From Anaerolineae bacterium (GTDB lineage Bacteria > Chloroflexota > Anaerolineae > Promineifilales > Promineifilaceae): a stretch of 64,000 nt of DNA. Under the pieces are notes generated by a model, which made no database searches, had not been told where the DNA came from, and saw only the letters and a program-made list of their open reading frames with translations. Of the stretch, positions 17,360 to 25,256 are shown piece after piece (positions within the stretch are counted from its first letter, which is position 1; every line of letters starts with the position of its first letter). Made by a program: the position numbers and the translations under genes. The stretch lies in the NCBI GenBank assembly GCA_023382655.1, contig JAHDWK010000003.1, positions 186,001-250,000 of the forward strand. The letters run 5' to 3'.

Positions 17360-18160
17360 TTACGGATTACGTTCCTCCGGCGTGGACAACATCCCTGTAT
17401 CTTTCAACCGGCGCGTTGCTTCGCGGCGCAAGTCGTCCTGGCTGCCAGGTGATTTGCGCATCCAGTTTTTGAACGTGTCTCGGTCAAAGGCCAGCAACTT
17501 TACATCGGTCAGCGCGGTGACGGTGGCGATGCGCGGACGGCCGTCCAGCAGCCCAATCTCGCCAAAATAATCGCCGATGGTCAGGTGGGTGACGGTCTGT
17601 TCACGGCCGTCGGTCGCCACATGGCTCACCGTCACAAACCCCTCAATAATCACATAAAACGTTTCAGACGGGTCGCCCTGGTGAATGATGATGGTCTCCT
17701 TGGGGAAGAAGATGGCGGGGGGTACGGCCGTGTCCTCATCCGTCGCCTCCTGTGCCAGATGGGCCAACATCCCTTTTGGTTCCGCTTCTGTAAATTGCTC
17801 CGGAATTTCACTGGCATTGAGCAGGCGCTCCTCAATCACCGCGTCAATCTCGTCGGCCACCTCCGGCGCGCTGTCTATCCAGTTCGTGAACGTCTGGTAA
17901 TCCATACCCATCACATCCACATCCGTCAGCGCCCGCACCGAAGCCATGCGGCGGCTGCGGCGCACCATGCCCACCTCACCAAAGTGGTCGCCGGGGCCAA
18001 GCTGATCAATCACCTCGTCCAACCCATCGGCCGGTTGCAGCACCACCTCCACCTGCCCGCGCGTGATGATGTAAAACTTATCCGGCTCATCTCCCTGCCG
18101 GATAATAAACTCCCCCGCCGCAAAATGTTCGGGGCCAAATCTGGGTTTTTGTTCAGACAT
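17360..18160 (-). CDS. Tandem cyclic-nucleotide-binding (CNB) domain protein
   Basis: A 266-residue protein made of two cNMP-binding beta-barrels and nothing else. The first (about 10-115) has phosphate-binding cassette GDHFGEVGMVRRSRRMASV and the second (about 140-250) has GDYFGEIGLLDGRPRIATV; each keeps the FGE core and the arginine. There is no HTH, kinase or membrane domain, so it is probably a regulatory subunit or adaptor. The second cassette fits ligand binding better; the first has extra arginines. AGGAAG precedes the ATG. A class III cyclase-type gene lies at the other end of the window (61008-64000). Cyclic nucleotide signalling in this organism is therefore plausible, but no direct pairing is shown. 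Confidence 0.85.
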   Translation of the reverse strand: MSEQKPRFGPEHFAAGEFIIRQGDEPDKFYIITRGQVEVVLQPADGLDEVIDQLGPGDHFGEVGMVRRSRRMASVRALTDVDVMGMDYQTFTNWIDSAPEVADEIDAVIEERLLNASEIPEQFTEAEPKGMLAHLAQEATDEDTAVPPAIFFPKETIIIHQGDPSETFYVIIEGFVTVSHVATDGREQTVTHLTIGDYFGEIGLLDGRPRIATVTALTDVKLLAFDRDTFKNWMRKSPGSQDDLRREATRRLKDTGMLSTPEERNP

Positions 18161-18205
18161 AATCTTCCTGGAAGGCGATTATGAGATCAGGAGGTTGAGA
18201 ATCTA

Positions 18206-20224
18206 TCAATCACCATTCTCCGTCTCTCGCCATACACGCAATAATTCGGCCACACTCCACGCCTGGGCAATACATCCCCGCGGCGTAAACGGTGGGTCGC
18301 CGTCAAAAATCTCGCTCATACTGCCCACCCCGTGGTCGGCCAGATGGGACAGCAACGGATAAAGGTAGGTGCGGGCTTCGGCCGGGCTGCCATACACCCG
18401 CAAATGGGCGCTGACAAAGGGGCCAATCAACCAGCCCCACACCGTACCCTGGTGGTATGCTCCGTCTCGTTTGTAACGGTCGCCGCCATAATGTCCTTTG
18501 TAAAGAGGATCATCGGGCGAGAGAGAGCGTAGGCCGTGTGGCGTCAGCAAATGGCGGGCGCAGGCGTCCACCACCGAACGCTGTTGCTCGTGGCTCAGCA
18601 GACTGTGGGGTAAAGCAATGACAAATAACTGGTTGGGGCGCAGGCTGCCATCGTGCCCATCGGGGCCATCCAGCACATCGTAACAGTAACCCATCTTGGC
18701 GTACCAAAAGCGGCGGAAACCCAACGCCACTTTCTCGGCCAGGGTCTCGTAAGCGGTAGCATCTTCGCCCAGTAGATGGGCAAATTCGGATATGGTGCAC
18801 AGGGCGTTGTACCAGAGTGCATTGATTTCCACCGGTTTGCCCACACGGGGCGTCACCACCCAATCATCCACTTTGGCGTCCATCCAGGTAAGCTGTATCC
18901 CTTCCTCCCCGGCAAAAAGCAGGCTGTCTTTTTCATCCAGGTAAATGCGGTGGCGGGTGCCGCGGGTATGCCACTTAATCACGTCTTGCAACACGGGGAA
19001 CAGGTCACGCACCAATGAAATATCGCCGGTGGTGGCGTGGTAAGCGCGGATGGCCTGGAAATACCAGAGGGTGGCGTCTACCGTGTTATATTCAGGACGC
19101 TCGCCCTGGTCGGGGAAACGGTTGGGGATCATGCCCATATCTACAAATTGGGCGTAGGTGCGCAGGATGCTGGCGGCGATTTCCGGTCGGCCGGTGGTCA
19201 GTGTCAGACCGGGCAAGGCGATCATCGTGTCCCGACCCCAGTCGCTGAACCAGTGATACCCGGCAATAAGGGAACGGCCGTCCGCAGCGGAACGGCCGTG
19301 CGGGTCATTGTGGGTCGGCCGTTTCACCACAAACTGGTCGGCCGCCAGCGCCAATTGTTGGATGGCCGCGGGCACAGGCATACTAAACTGGCGGCTGGCG
19401 CGATCCAGCAGTTCTGCTTCATGCGCCTGCCGCCGCGCCAGCGCCGCGTCCCCATCCAGGTCGGCGTCTGCTTCCGTGCTGGCAACCAGGGTAAACGATT
19501 CACCCGGCCGTAATACCGCCTGAACGCGCGCCACACACAAATGGTCTTCCTCAATATCATTCTGCCCGCGATAATCCTCAAGCGAAAGGTAATAATCTTC
19601 GTACCACTGGCTGCGGCTCTCCATTTCGGCCTGACTGCTAAGCAGGTAGAAGGGGACGGCATCATCGTCCATGTGCAGCCGCAAGCCGTTTGTTATCGCC
19701 GTAATCGCCGGTTCCAAATCATCGGAGATGCTGGTGCTGTGGTAGTCGCGGTAATTGGCGAAAGCTTTGGCTTCCAGGCGTAATGGGCCGGTAGCCCGCG
19801 CCAGCCGGTATTGAATGTAAGTGGTGTTCGCGCCATGTTCCATCCAGATGCGTTTTTCCAACAGGGCATTGGCAATGCCATAAGTCCAGACCGGCGTTGT
19901 CCCTTCCAGGTGGAAGCTGTCGAGGTACTTCCAGCCGTCCGGCTCTACCGCATCATTCGCCCAATGGTTGACATACAGCGGGTAGAAACGACCACTTTCC
20001 GGGTAGATGCCATCGTACTCGGCCGTTTCGTCCAGCTTGGTCAGTAATAGTGTGCGGCCGACGGGCGGCTTCAGCGCCGCGAATAACAGGCCGTGATACC
20101 GCCGGGTTAACATCCCGGCGACGGTACCAGAGGCAAAACCGCCGAGGCCATTGGCGACCAGCCATTCACGTGAACGAGCCATTTCCAGATGGCTGCAAAC
20201 TTCCCTGCCAAATTTCAAGTTCAA
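18206..20224 (-). CDS. Glycogen debranching enzyme (amylo-alpha-1,6-glucosidase type)
   Basis: A 672-residue enzyme of the bacterial/archaeal glycogen debranching family (GDE_N plus GDE_C, GH133), which removes alpha-1,6 branches. The N-terminal beta domain begins with EWLVANGLGGFASGTVAGM, a hallmark of the family. The (alpha/alpha)6 catalytic domain starts near residue 280 and contains IAGYHWFSDWGRDTMIALPG (active-site loop) and later YNTVDATLWYFQAI and GTVWGWLIGPFV. The start codon appears to be TTG at 20224, supported by GGAGGA nine bases upstream; there is no in-frame ATG nearby that keeps the domain. It fits with the GH13 phosphorylase at 27.4 kb in alpha-glucan metabolism. Confidence 0.93.
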   Translation of the reverse strand: MNLKFGREVCSHLEMARSREWLVANGLGGFASGTVAGMLTRRYHGLLFAALKPPVGRTLLLTKLDETAEYDGIYPESGRFYPLYVNHWANDAVEPDGWKYLDSFHLEGTTPVWTYGIANALLEKRIWMEHGANTTYIQYRLARATGPLRLEAKAFANYRDYHSTSISDDLEPAITAITNGLRLHMDDDAVPFYLLSSQAEMESRSQWYEDYYLSLEDYRGQNDIEEDHLCVARVQAVLRPGESFTLVASTEADADLDGDAALARRQAHEAELLDRASRQFSMPVPAAIQQLALAADQFVVKRPTHNDPHGRSAADGRSLIAGYHWFSDWGRDTMIALPGLTLTTGRPEIAASILRTYAQFVDMGMIPNRFPDQGERPEYNTVDATLWYFQAIRAYHATTGDISLVRDLFPVLQDVIKWHTRGTRHRIYLDEKDSLLFAGEEGIQLTWMDAKVDDWVVTPRVGKPVEINALWYNALCTISEFAHLLGEDATAYETLAEKVALGFRRFWYAKMGYCYDVLDGPDGHDGSLRPNQLFVIALPHSLLSHEQQRSVVDACARHLLTPHGLRSLSPDDPLYKGHYGGDRYKRDGAYHQGTVWGWLIGPFVSAHLRVYGSPAEARTYLYPLLSHLADHGVGSMSEIFDGDPPFTPRGCIAQAWSVAELLRVWRETENGD

Positions 20225-20421
20225 GATATTATTCCTCCAGAATGGGCAAGAATATGAGAAGTGCCATGAGCGTGATTATAGGGAATATCTCCGGCAGGTG
20301 GCAAACGCAGACTGATCCGGTCTCTCCCAAAAATCTGCCCGAAACGCAGCGTGATGTTATAATGCCCTGTTTTGAACGATAATCGTGATGATCCACTACG
20401 AAGGATTTGAAAGAGTAATTT

Positions 20422-21462
20422 ATGCAATCAACAACAAGTGAACAGACAGAAGGTAAACAAAAACGCTCTCTGCGCCAGTATGCCGGGTTGACGCTGCGGG
20501 GCATTTGTATGGGCGCGTCTGACATTGTGCCCGGCGTCTCCGGCGGCACGATGGCCTTTATTTTGGGCATTTATGAAGAGTTGATCAATTCCATCAAGAC
20601 GTTGGGCGACCCTTCGTTTTTGCTGACGGTCGGCCGTTTCCGTATTCGGGAGGCGCTGCGTATTTTTAACTGGGAATTTCTAATGGCGGTGGGGCTGGGC
20701 ATTTTCATTGCCATCATCACCCTGTCCGGTATTTTGGAAACGTTGTTGGTAGACCAGCCGGTGTATATCTGGAGCTTTTTCTTTGGACTGGTGCTGGCTT
20801 CGGCCATTGTGGTAGCCAAACGGATCAAGCAGTGGTCGGCGGGGAAAATCGGGCTGCTGCTGCTGGGCGCGGTTGGCGCTTATATCCTGGTGGGGCTGGT
20901 GCCGCTGCAAACCCCCGATACCTGGTGGTTTTGGATTCTGGCGGGTGCGGTGGCTAGTTGCGCCATGATTTTGCCCGGTATTTCCGGCGCTTTTCTGCTG
21001 GTGGTGATGGGTAAATACCTGGATACGTTGGCGACGGTGAATGCACTGCGGGCCGGAGAGTTCAGCGAAGCCTGGCGCATTTTTTGTCTGGGTATTGGCG
21101 CGGCCATTGGTTTGATCACCTTTGCTCAGGTACTCAGTTGGCTATTTAAGAAGTATCACGATTGGACGGTGGCGGTGTTGATCGGTCTGATGATTGGTAG
21201 CTTGCGCAAGGTGTGGCCGTGGAAACAGGACATGGAATGGCTGCAAGATGCGTTGGGCCAATATGTGCTGGACAGCGAGGGCTTCCGCATTGTGATCAAG
21301 CAGTTGAACGTGCTGCCGGATTTGTCTACACAGGCAGGGGTGATTGAGTTTATGGTGGCGTTGCTGTTGGCGGGGGTGGGAATCACGGCCGTCGTCCTGC
21401 TCGACCGCGTCGCCAACAAAAAAGAAAAAGAGACCCCGCCGACGGAACATGTACCGGTCTAA
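20422..21462 (+). CDS. DUF368 family polyprenyl-phosphate transporter-like membrane protein
   Basis: A 346-residue integral membrane protein with about nine helices and the family's defining N-terminal motif GICMGASDIVPGVSGGTMAF. A second related re-entrant motif (MILPGISGAFLLVVMG) appears near residue 180, as in other members. DUF368 proteins (PopT group) have been implicated in recycling undecaprenyl phosphate across the membrane, so a lipid-carrier flippase role is the best guess. The gene starts a co-directional run to 29.1 kb, and its stop is just upstream of the HAD gene. The ribosome-binding site is weak. Confidence 0.88.
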   Translation: MQSTTSEQTEGKQKRSLRQYAGLTLRGICMGASDIVPGVSGGTMAFILGIYEELINSIKTLGDPSFLLTVGRFRIREALRIFNWEFLMAVGLGIFIAIITLSGILETLLVDQPVYIWSFFFGLVLASAIVVAKRIKQWSAGKIGLLLLGAVGAYILVGLVPLQTPDTWWFWILAGAVASCAMILPGISGAFLLVVMGKYLDTLATVNALRAGEFSEAWRIFCLGIGAAIGLITFAQVLSWLFKKYHDWTVAVLIGLMIGSLRKVWPWKQDMEWLQDALGQYVLDSEGFRIVIKQLNVLPDLSTQAGVIEFMVALLLAGVGITAVVLLDRVANKKEKETPPTEHVPV

Positions 21463-21469
21463 ACAAAGG

Positions 21470-22222
21470 ATGACACAGCATATCACGGCCGTTATTTTTG
21501 ACCTGGACGACACTCTGATTGATTGGTCGGGCCAGGAAATTCATGGCGCGGCCATTGGCCAGCGCCACCTGAAGCAACTGTATGCCTACCTGATGGCTCA
21601 GGGTGAGGCTGTGCCCGCTGAGGAAGATTTTCTGGATTGTTTTGGCGAGGTGCTGGTGCGTTTGTGGAACCAGGCCAAACTGACCTGGGCCGGCGTCTCA
21701 CTGGCGCAGGTGATAACACAGACTTTGCAAGAGTCTGGCCTGGATGTGGCCCAAATGGACATGGATACACTCTTGCGTGTCTATAACTGGCAGCCGGTAC
21801 CGGGGGTACGGCCGTATTCCGACGCCATCCCCACCCTGCAAACCCTGCGCCAACAGGGGTACAAACTCGGCCTGATCACCAACGCCATGCAGCCCATGTG
21901 GATGCGCGATGTGGAACTGGAAACTTACGGCCTGCTGCCCTACCTGGATGCTCGCGTCACCTCTGGCGATACCGGCTACATGAAACCCCACCCGGCCATT
22001 TACGAGCGCGTGTTGAATCTGTTGGCGGTGGAACCCACCCAAGCCGTTTTTGTCGGCGACCGCCCCGAAAACGATATTGCCGGGGCCAATGCCGCCGGAT
22101 TGACCAGCGTCTTAATCAGCCCACCGCATCTCAATTACCAGTTAAACGGCGCCAGGCCTGATTACACGATTAAGCGATTGAGTGAATTGTTACCGATATT
22201 AGAAAGATTGGAGATTAAGTGA
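21470..22222 (+). CDS. HAD-superfamily hydrolase
   Basis: About 250 residues from the ATG at 21470; an in-frame ATG at 21449 would overlap the previous gene by 14 bp and cannot be excluded. HAD motif I is VIFDLDDTLIDW, with both catalytic Asp. Motif II is LGLITNA, motif III a Lys in TGYMKPHPAIYERVL, and motif IV VGDRPENDIAGANAAG. The helical cap lies between motifs I and II, placing it in subfamily I (phosphatase/haloacid dehalogenase type). The substrate is unknown. The last residues (ERLEIK) and the stop region are encoded by the left end of a heptamer repeat element. Confidence 0.88.
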   Translation: MTQHITAVIFDLDDTLIDWSGQEIHGAAIGQRHLKQLYAYLMAQGEAVPAEEDFLDCFGEVLVRLWNQAKLTWAGVSLAQVITQTLQESGLDVAQMDMDTLLRVYNWQPVPGVRPYSDAIPTLQTLRQQGYKLGLITNAMQPMWMRDVELETYGLLPYLDARVTSGDTGYMKPHPAIYERVLNLLAVEPTQAVFVGDRPENDIAGANAAGLTSVLISPPHLNYQLNGARPDYTIKRLSELLPILERLEIK

Positions 22223-22249
22223 TTGAATCTCCCAATCTCCTAATCTCAA
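22205..22249. repeat. Heptamer-built inverted repeat (AGATTGG family)
   Basis: Units read AGATTGG, AGATTAA, GTGATTG, AATCTCC, CAATCTC, CTAATCT in strict 7-nt register, the second half being roughly the inverse complement of the first. It fills the gap between the HAD and SEC-C genes and encodes the HAD protein's last residues and stop. Confidence 0.7.
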
Positions 22250-22258
22250 GGAATAACC

Positions 22259-23080
22259 ATGGACACACCCGGACGAAACGACCCCTGCTACTGTGGCAGT
22301 GGTAAAAAGTACAAACAGTGCCACCTGAAAGAAGACCAGGCCAGAGAGAGTGAGCGACGCGCCCGGCAGGAAGCGGTGCGCTATATTCGCCGTGACCTGC
22401 TCAAGTTTGCCCGCGATGAACGCTTCAATGGAGATTTTGCCAAAGCATTGCCGCAGTATTGGAATGAGTTTTACACCTTTGATAATGCTGAAGAGATGAG
22501 CCAGCCGGAGGCGCTCCGCTTTTTTGACTGGTTTGTCTTTGATTACACGCTGAGCGATGGTCAGCGCCTGATCAATCTTTACTACGACGAACGGCGCGAA
22601 GACCTTTCCACCCACCAGCAGGCGGCGCTGGACGAATGGCGGCAGCCCCGGCCGGCCGGCGCCTATGAACTGACCGGTTATGAAGGGCAGACCCTTTTCC
22701 TGCGTGATTACCTCACCGGCGAAGAATTTACGGTGTATGACGCCGGCGGGCGGGGTATTGTGGAAATTGGCGAGGTCATCCTGGCGCGGTTGGCGCCGGT
22801 GCTGGATCGGCTGGAGTTCAGCACAAACGCCGCCTATTTGCCCGCCGCCGAAATTCAGGACGTGAAAGACAAGATGCTGGCGGCGGAAGCGGCTTACCAG
22901 CAAGAACACCCTGACGCCACCCACGAACAATTCATGCGGGAGAAAAACACCTTGCTCATTCACCATGCCCTGGCCCAGGCCGAAGTACAGCGCCGTCCGC
23001 CTGTGGCCCGCCTGGACCCCGACCGCGAGGATAAAAAGACGCAAAAAGTGGTGCGCCAGATGAAGCGGCTAAAGCGGTAA
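22259..23080 (+). CDS. SEC-C motif zinc-binding protein of unknown function
   Basis: A 273-residue soluble protein. Its N-terminus PGRNDPCYCGSGKKYKQCH is a complete SEC-C zinc motif (CxCx8CH), the same module found at the C-terminus of SecA. The rest is acidic and mostly helical. It has a central FFDWFVFDYTLSDGQRLINLYY segment and later LTGYEGQTLFLRDYLTG, resembling the uncharacterised helical domains that accompany SEC-C in UPF0149/YecA-type proteins. AAGGA precedes the ATG. A long antisense frame over the same bases is a shadow. Function is unknown; metal or nucleic-acid binding is likely. Confidence 0.8.
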   Translation: MDTPGRNDPCYCGSGKKYKQCHLKEDQARESERRARQEAVRYIRRDLLKFARDERFNGDFAKALPQYWNEFYTFDNAEEMSQPEALRFFDWFVFDYTLSDGQRLINLYYDERREDLSTHQQAALDEWRQPRPAGAYELTGYEGQTLFLRDYLTGEEFTVYDAGGRGIVEIGEVILARLAPVLDRLEFSTNAAYLPAAEIQDVKDKMLAAEAAYQQEHPDATHEQFMREKNTLLIHHALAQAEVQRRPPVARLDPDREDKKTQKVVRQMKRLKR

Positions 23081-23081
23081 T

Positions 23082-23150
23082 CCGTAACCCGTAATTCGTA
23101 ATCCGTGAGCCGTGAGCCGAATACGGCTCACGGATTACGGGTTACGAACG
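23082..23150. repeat. Heptamer-built inverted repeat (CCGTAAT family)
   Basis: Ten units in 7-nt register: CCGTAAC, CCGTAAT, TCGTAAT, CCGTGAG (twice), CCGAATA, then CGGCTCA, CGGATTA, CGGGTTA, the inverse complement. It starts right after the SEC-C stop and could form a long hairpin in the transcript upstream of aroA. Confidence 0.8.
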
Positions 23151-23179
23151 TCCCCACCCACGGCCGTACCGGAGAAAAC

Positions 23180-24511
23180 ATGTCCACCAAATTGCTGATC
23201 CATCCCCAAACCACCCCACTGCGGGGCACGATCACCGTGCCTGGCGACAAGTCCATCAGCCACCGGGCGGTGATGCTGGCGGCTATTGCTGAGGGCGTGA
23301 GTGTGATTCACCGCTGGCTGCCCGCCGGGGATACGCTGGCGACGTTGGGCGCGGTGCGGGCCTTGGGTGTGCAGATTGAGATTGACAAAAAGTCGCCCAT
23401 AGCCTGGGATTTGCAAATTGAAGGGCGGGGGCTGCACGGACTACAGTCACCGGACAGGCCGCTGGATTTACGCAACGCGGGCACGGGCATTCGCCTGCTG
23501 GCGGGGTTGCTGGCCGGGCAGCGTTTCCCGGTGACGCTGGATGGCAGCGAGCAGCTACGCAAACGGCCGATGCGCCGTATTGCCGAACCGCTGCGGCTGA
23601 TGGGGGCGCAGATCGAGACGACCGACGGCCGTGTCCCCCTGCACCTCACCCCTGCCCCCCTACACGGCATCCACTATGAAATGCCCGTGGCCAGCGCCCA
23701 GGTGAAAAGCGCCGTGCTGCTGGCCGGTTTGTACGCGGCGGGGGAAACGGCCGTTTACCAACCCGGTCCCGCCCGTGATCACACCGAACGGATGCTGGCG
23801 GCGATGGGAGCAAACGTCGAAACAAACGGCAATTGGATCACCATGCACTCACTGTTTACTGCTCACCGCTCACTTCAACCACTGAATTTGACGGTGCCGA
23901 GTGATACGTCGTCGGCGGCCTTTCCGCTGGTGGCGGCGGCCATTGTGCCCCATTCGCAGATTACAATTGAGAATGTGGGCATGAACGAGACGCGCACCGG
24001 CATTTTGGAATGGCTGCGGGATATGGGGGCCAATTTTACGCTCAGCAATGAGCGGGTGACAGGCGGTGAACCGGCGGCCGACCTGACGGTGCGTTTTGAT
24101 GAGCTGCACAGTACGGCCCTACACGGCGCGAGCGTGGTGCGCGGCATTGACGAACTGCCCATCTGGGCGGTAGCTGCTTCGCAGGCAGCGGGCAGCAGCA
24201 CCGTGCGTGACGCCGCCGAACTGCGTGTAAAAGAAGTAGACCGCATTGGCGTGTTGGCCGGGGAACTGCGCAAATTGGGCATCCAATTGACTGAGTACGC
24301 TGATGGTTTTACGGTGTATGGTCCGGTACGGCCGTGTGGGGCCGAAGTAGACAGCCACGACGACCACCGCCTGGGCATGTCGCTGGCCGTCGCCGGGTTG
24401 GTGGCCACCGGCGATACGCTGGTGCATGACGCCGCCTGCGTCGCCGACAGTTTCCCCGGTTTCGTGGAAACGATGCAGGCATTAGGCGCAAAAATGGAAT
24501 GGGTGGCGTGA
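23180..24511 (+). CDS. aroA: 3-phosphoshikimate 1-carboxyvinyltransferase (EPSP synthase)
   Basis: A 443-residue cytoplasmic enzyme joining shikimate 3-phosphate and PEP, step six of the shikimate pathway. The start at 23180 follows GGAGA and avoids a leader encoded by the upstream repeat. Motifs: VPGDKSISHRAVMLAAIAEG (catalytic Lys), LRNAGTGIRLLAG, DGSEQLRKRPMRRI, TVPSDTSSAAFPLVAA, DELPIWAVAAS (catalytic Asp) and DSHDDHRLGMSLAVAG. Just before the TVPSDTSSAAF motif the protein reads HSLFTAHRS where homologues have a short EGGQ-like turn. These residues are encoded by four 7-nt units identical in type to an intergenic repeat at 55.6 kb. aroE lies 0.7 kb downstream. Confidence 0.95.
   Translation: MSTKLLIHPQTTPLRGTITVPGDKSISHRAVMLAAIAEGVSVIHRWLPAGDTLATLGAVRALGVQIEIDKKSPIAWDLQIEGRGLHGLQSPDRPLDLRNAGTGIRLLAGLLAGQRFPVTLDGSEQLRKRPMRRIAEPLRLMGAQIETTDGRVPLHLTPAPLHGIHYEMPVASAQVKSAVLLAGLYAAGETAVYQPGPARDHTERMLAAMGANVETNGNWITMHSLFTAHRSLQPLNLTVPSDTSSAAFPLVAAAIVPHSQITIENVGMNETRTGILEWLRDMGANFTLSNERVTGGEPAADLTVRFDELHSTALHGASVVRGIDELPIWAVAASQAAGSSTVRDAAELRVKEVDRIGVLAGELRKLGIQLTEYADGFTVYGPVRPCGAEVDSHDDHRLGMSLAVAGLVATGDTLVHDAACVADSFPGFVETMQALGAKMEWVA
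23848..23875 (+). repeat. Heptamer repeat inside aroA (CTCACTG family)
   Basis: Four units, CTCACTG TTTACTG CTCACCG CTCACTT, sit inside the aroA frame. Eighteen bases (23857-23874) are identical to part of the intergenic element at 55634-55675. They encode SLFTAHRS. Confidence 0.65.
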
Positions 24512-24514
24512 TCT

Positions 24515-24540
24515 TAACGCAGAGACGCGGAGGCGCAGAG
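24515..24540. repeat. Dispersed GCAGAG-type repeat supplying a Shine-Dalgarno-like site
   Basis: The sequence AACGCAGAGACGCGGAGGCG and following CAGAG resembles copies at 38112-38144 and 47601-47640. Its GGAGG at 24529-24533 lies eight bases before the GTG start of the NUDIX gene, so the repeat appears to provide the ribosome-binding site. Confidence 0.6.
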
Positions 24541-24541
24541 A

Positions 24542-25162
24542 GTGAATTCAACTGAAGCGTTGTATCAAATTGCCGATGAACTGCGGGGGATTGCTAACCA
24601 GGGTCGCTATTTTGCCCGGAATCCACATGACGCCGAAAACTATCGCCGGGTTTTGGCCTTGAGTGCGCGGCTGGTGGCGGCAATTGAACAGCGTGACCCC
24701 AAAGAAATAGTCCCGCAGTTTGAAGATTTGCTCTTCCACGTTACGCCCATTTCAGGGGTGGACACGGCCGTGTTCCAGGACAACAAACTGCTGCTGATCA
24801 AACGACACGATAACAATCTGTGGGCCATGCCCGGCGGCGCGATGGACATCGGCGAAACACCAATAGAAGCGGCCGTACGTGAATTGCGGGAAGAAACTTG
24901 CGTAAAGGGGCAGGTTTCCCGCTTGTTGGGCATCTTTGATTCGCGCATTTGGGCCAGCCATATCAATGTGCAAGTTCTGATGTATGTCTTTCAGGTGGAG
25001 ATAATAGAAGGCAGCCCCCAAACGACCACAGAAGCGATTGATGTGGGCTTTTTTGCCGAAGACGACCTGCCCCCGCTTTCCCCCGGCCACGCCGGGCGCA
25101 TCCCCCTCATCTTCAAACTCGTTCGCGGCGAACTGCCCGTCCCCTACTTCGACAGCCCATAG
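24542..25162 (+). CDS. NUDIX hydrolase with Nudix_hydro_N domain
   Basis: A 206-residue enzyme. Residues 1-65 form the helical N-terminal domain typical of ADP-ribose pyrophosphatase-like NUDIX proteins (YQIADELRGIANQGRYFARN). The catalytic NUDIX box is GGAMDIGETPIEAAVRELRE followed by ETCVKG, keeping all glutamates but with Cys where the consensus has Gly after EExx. Hydrolysis of a nucleoside diphosphate linked to another moiety is expected; substrate unknown. The start codon is GTG at 24542, with GGAGG eight bases upstream inside a dispersed repeat. It lies between aroA and aroE but has no known role in the shikimate pathway. Confidence 0.88.
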   Translation: MNSTEALYQIADELRGIANQGRYFARNPHDAENYRRVLALSARLVAAIEQRDPKEIVPQFEDLLFHVTPISGVDTAVFQDNKLLLIKRHDNNLWAMPGGAMDIGETPIEAAVRELREETCVKGQVSRLLGIFDSRIWASHINVQVLMYVFQVEIIEGSPQTTTEAIDVGFFAEDDLPPLSPGHAGRIPLIFKLVRGELPVPYFDSP

Positions 25163-25164
25163 CC

Positions 25165-25199
25165 TAGACATCCGATTTCTTCAAGAAATCGGATGTCTA
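25165..25199. repeat. Perfect 17-bp inverted repeat
   Basis: TAGACATCCGATTTCTT (25165-25181) and its exact inverse complement (25183-25199) are separated by one base. It lies three bases after the NUDIX stop. It has no T-run; it is a possible terminator or mobile palindromic element. Confidence 0.65.
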
Positions 25200-25214
25200 C
25201 TTGCCCGATGACTT

Positions 25215-25256
25215 CCGACCACCGACCACCGATTACCGATTACCGATTGCGGATGC
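25215..25256. repeat. Heptamer tandem repeat upstream of aroE (CCGATTA family)
   Basis: Six units in register: CCGACCA twice, CCGATTA twice, CCGATTG, CGGATGC. They occupy the leader of aroE, and the last unit contains the ATG at 25253 taken as the start. Confidence 0.75.

Noticed and set aside
22199..23044. 281-residue antisense reading frame
   Set aside because: It mirrors the SEC-C gene, which has clear motifs and a ribosome-binding site; the antisense product resembles no known protein.
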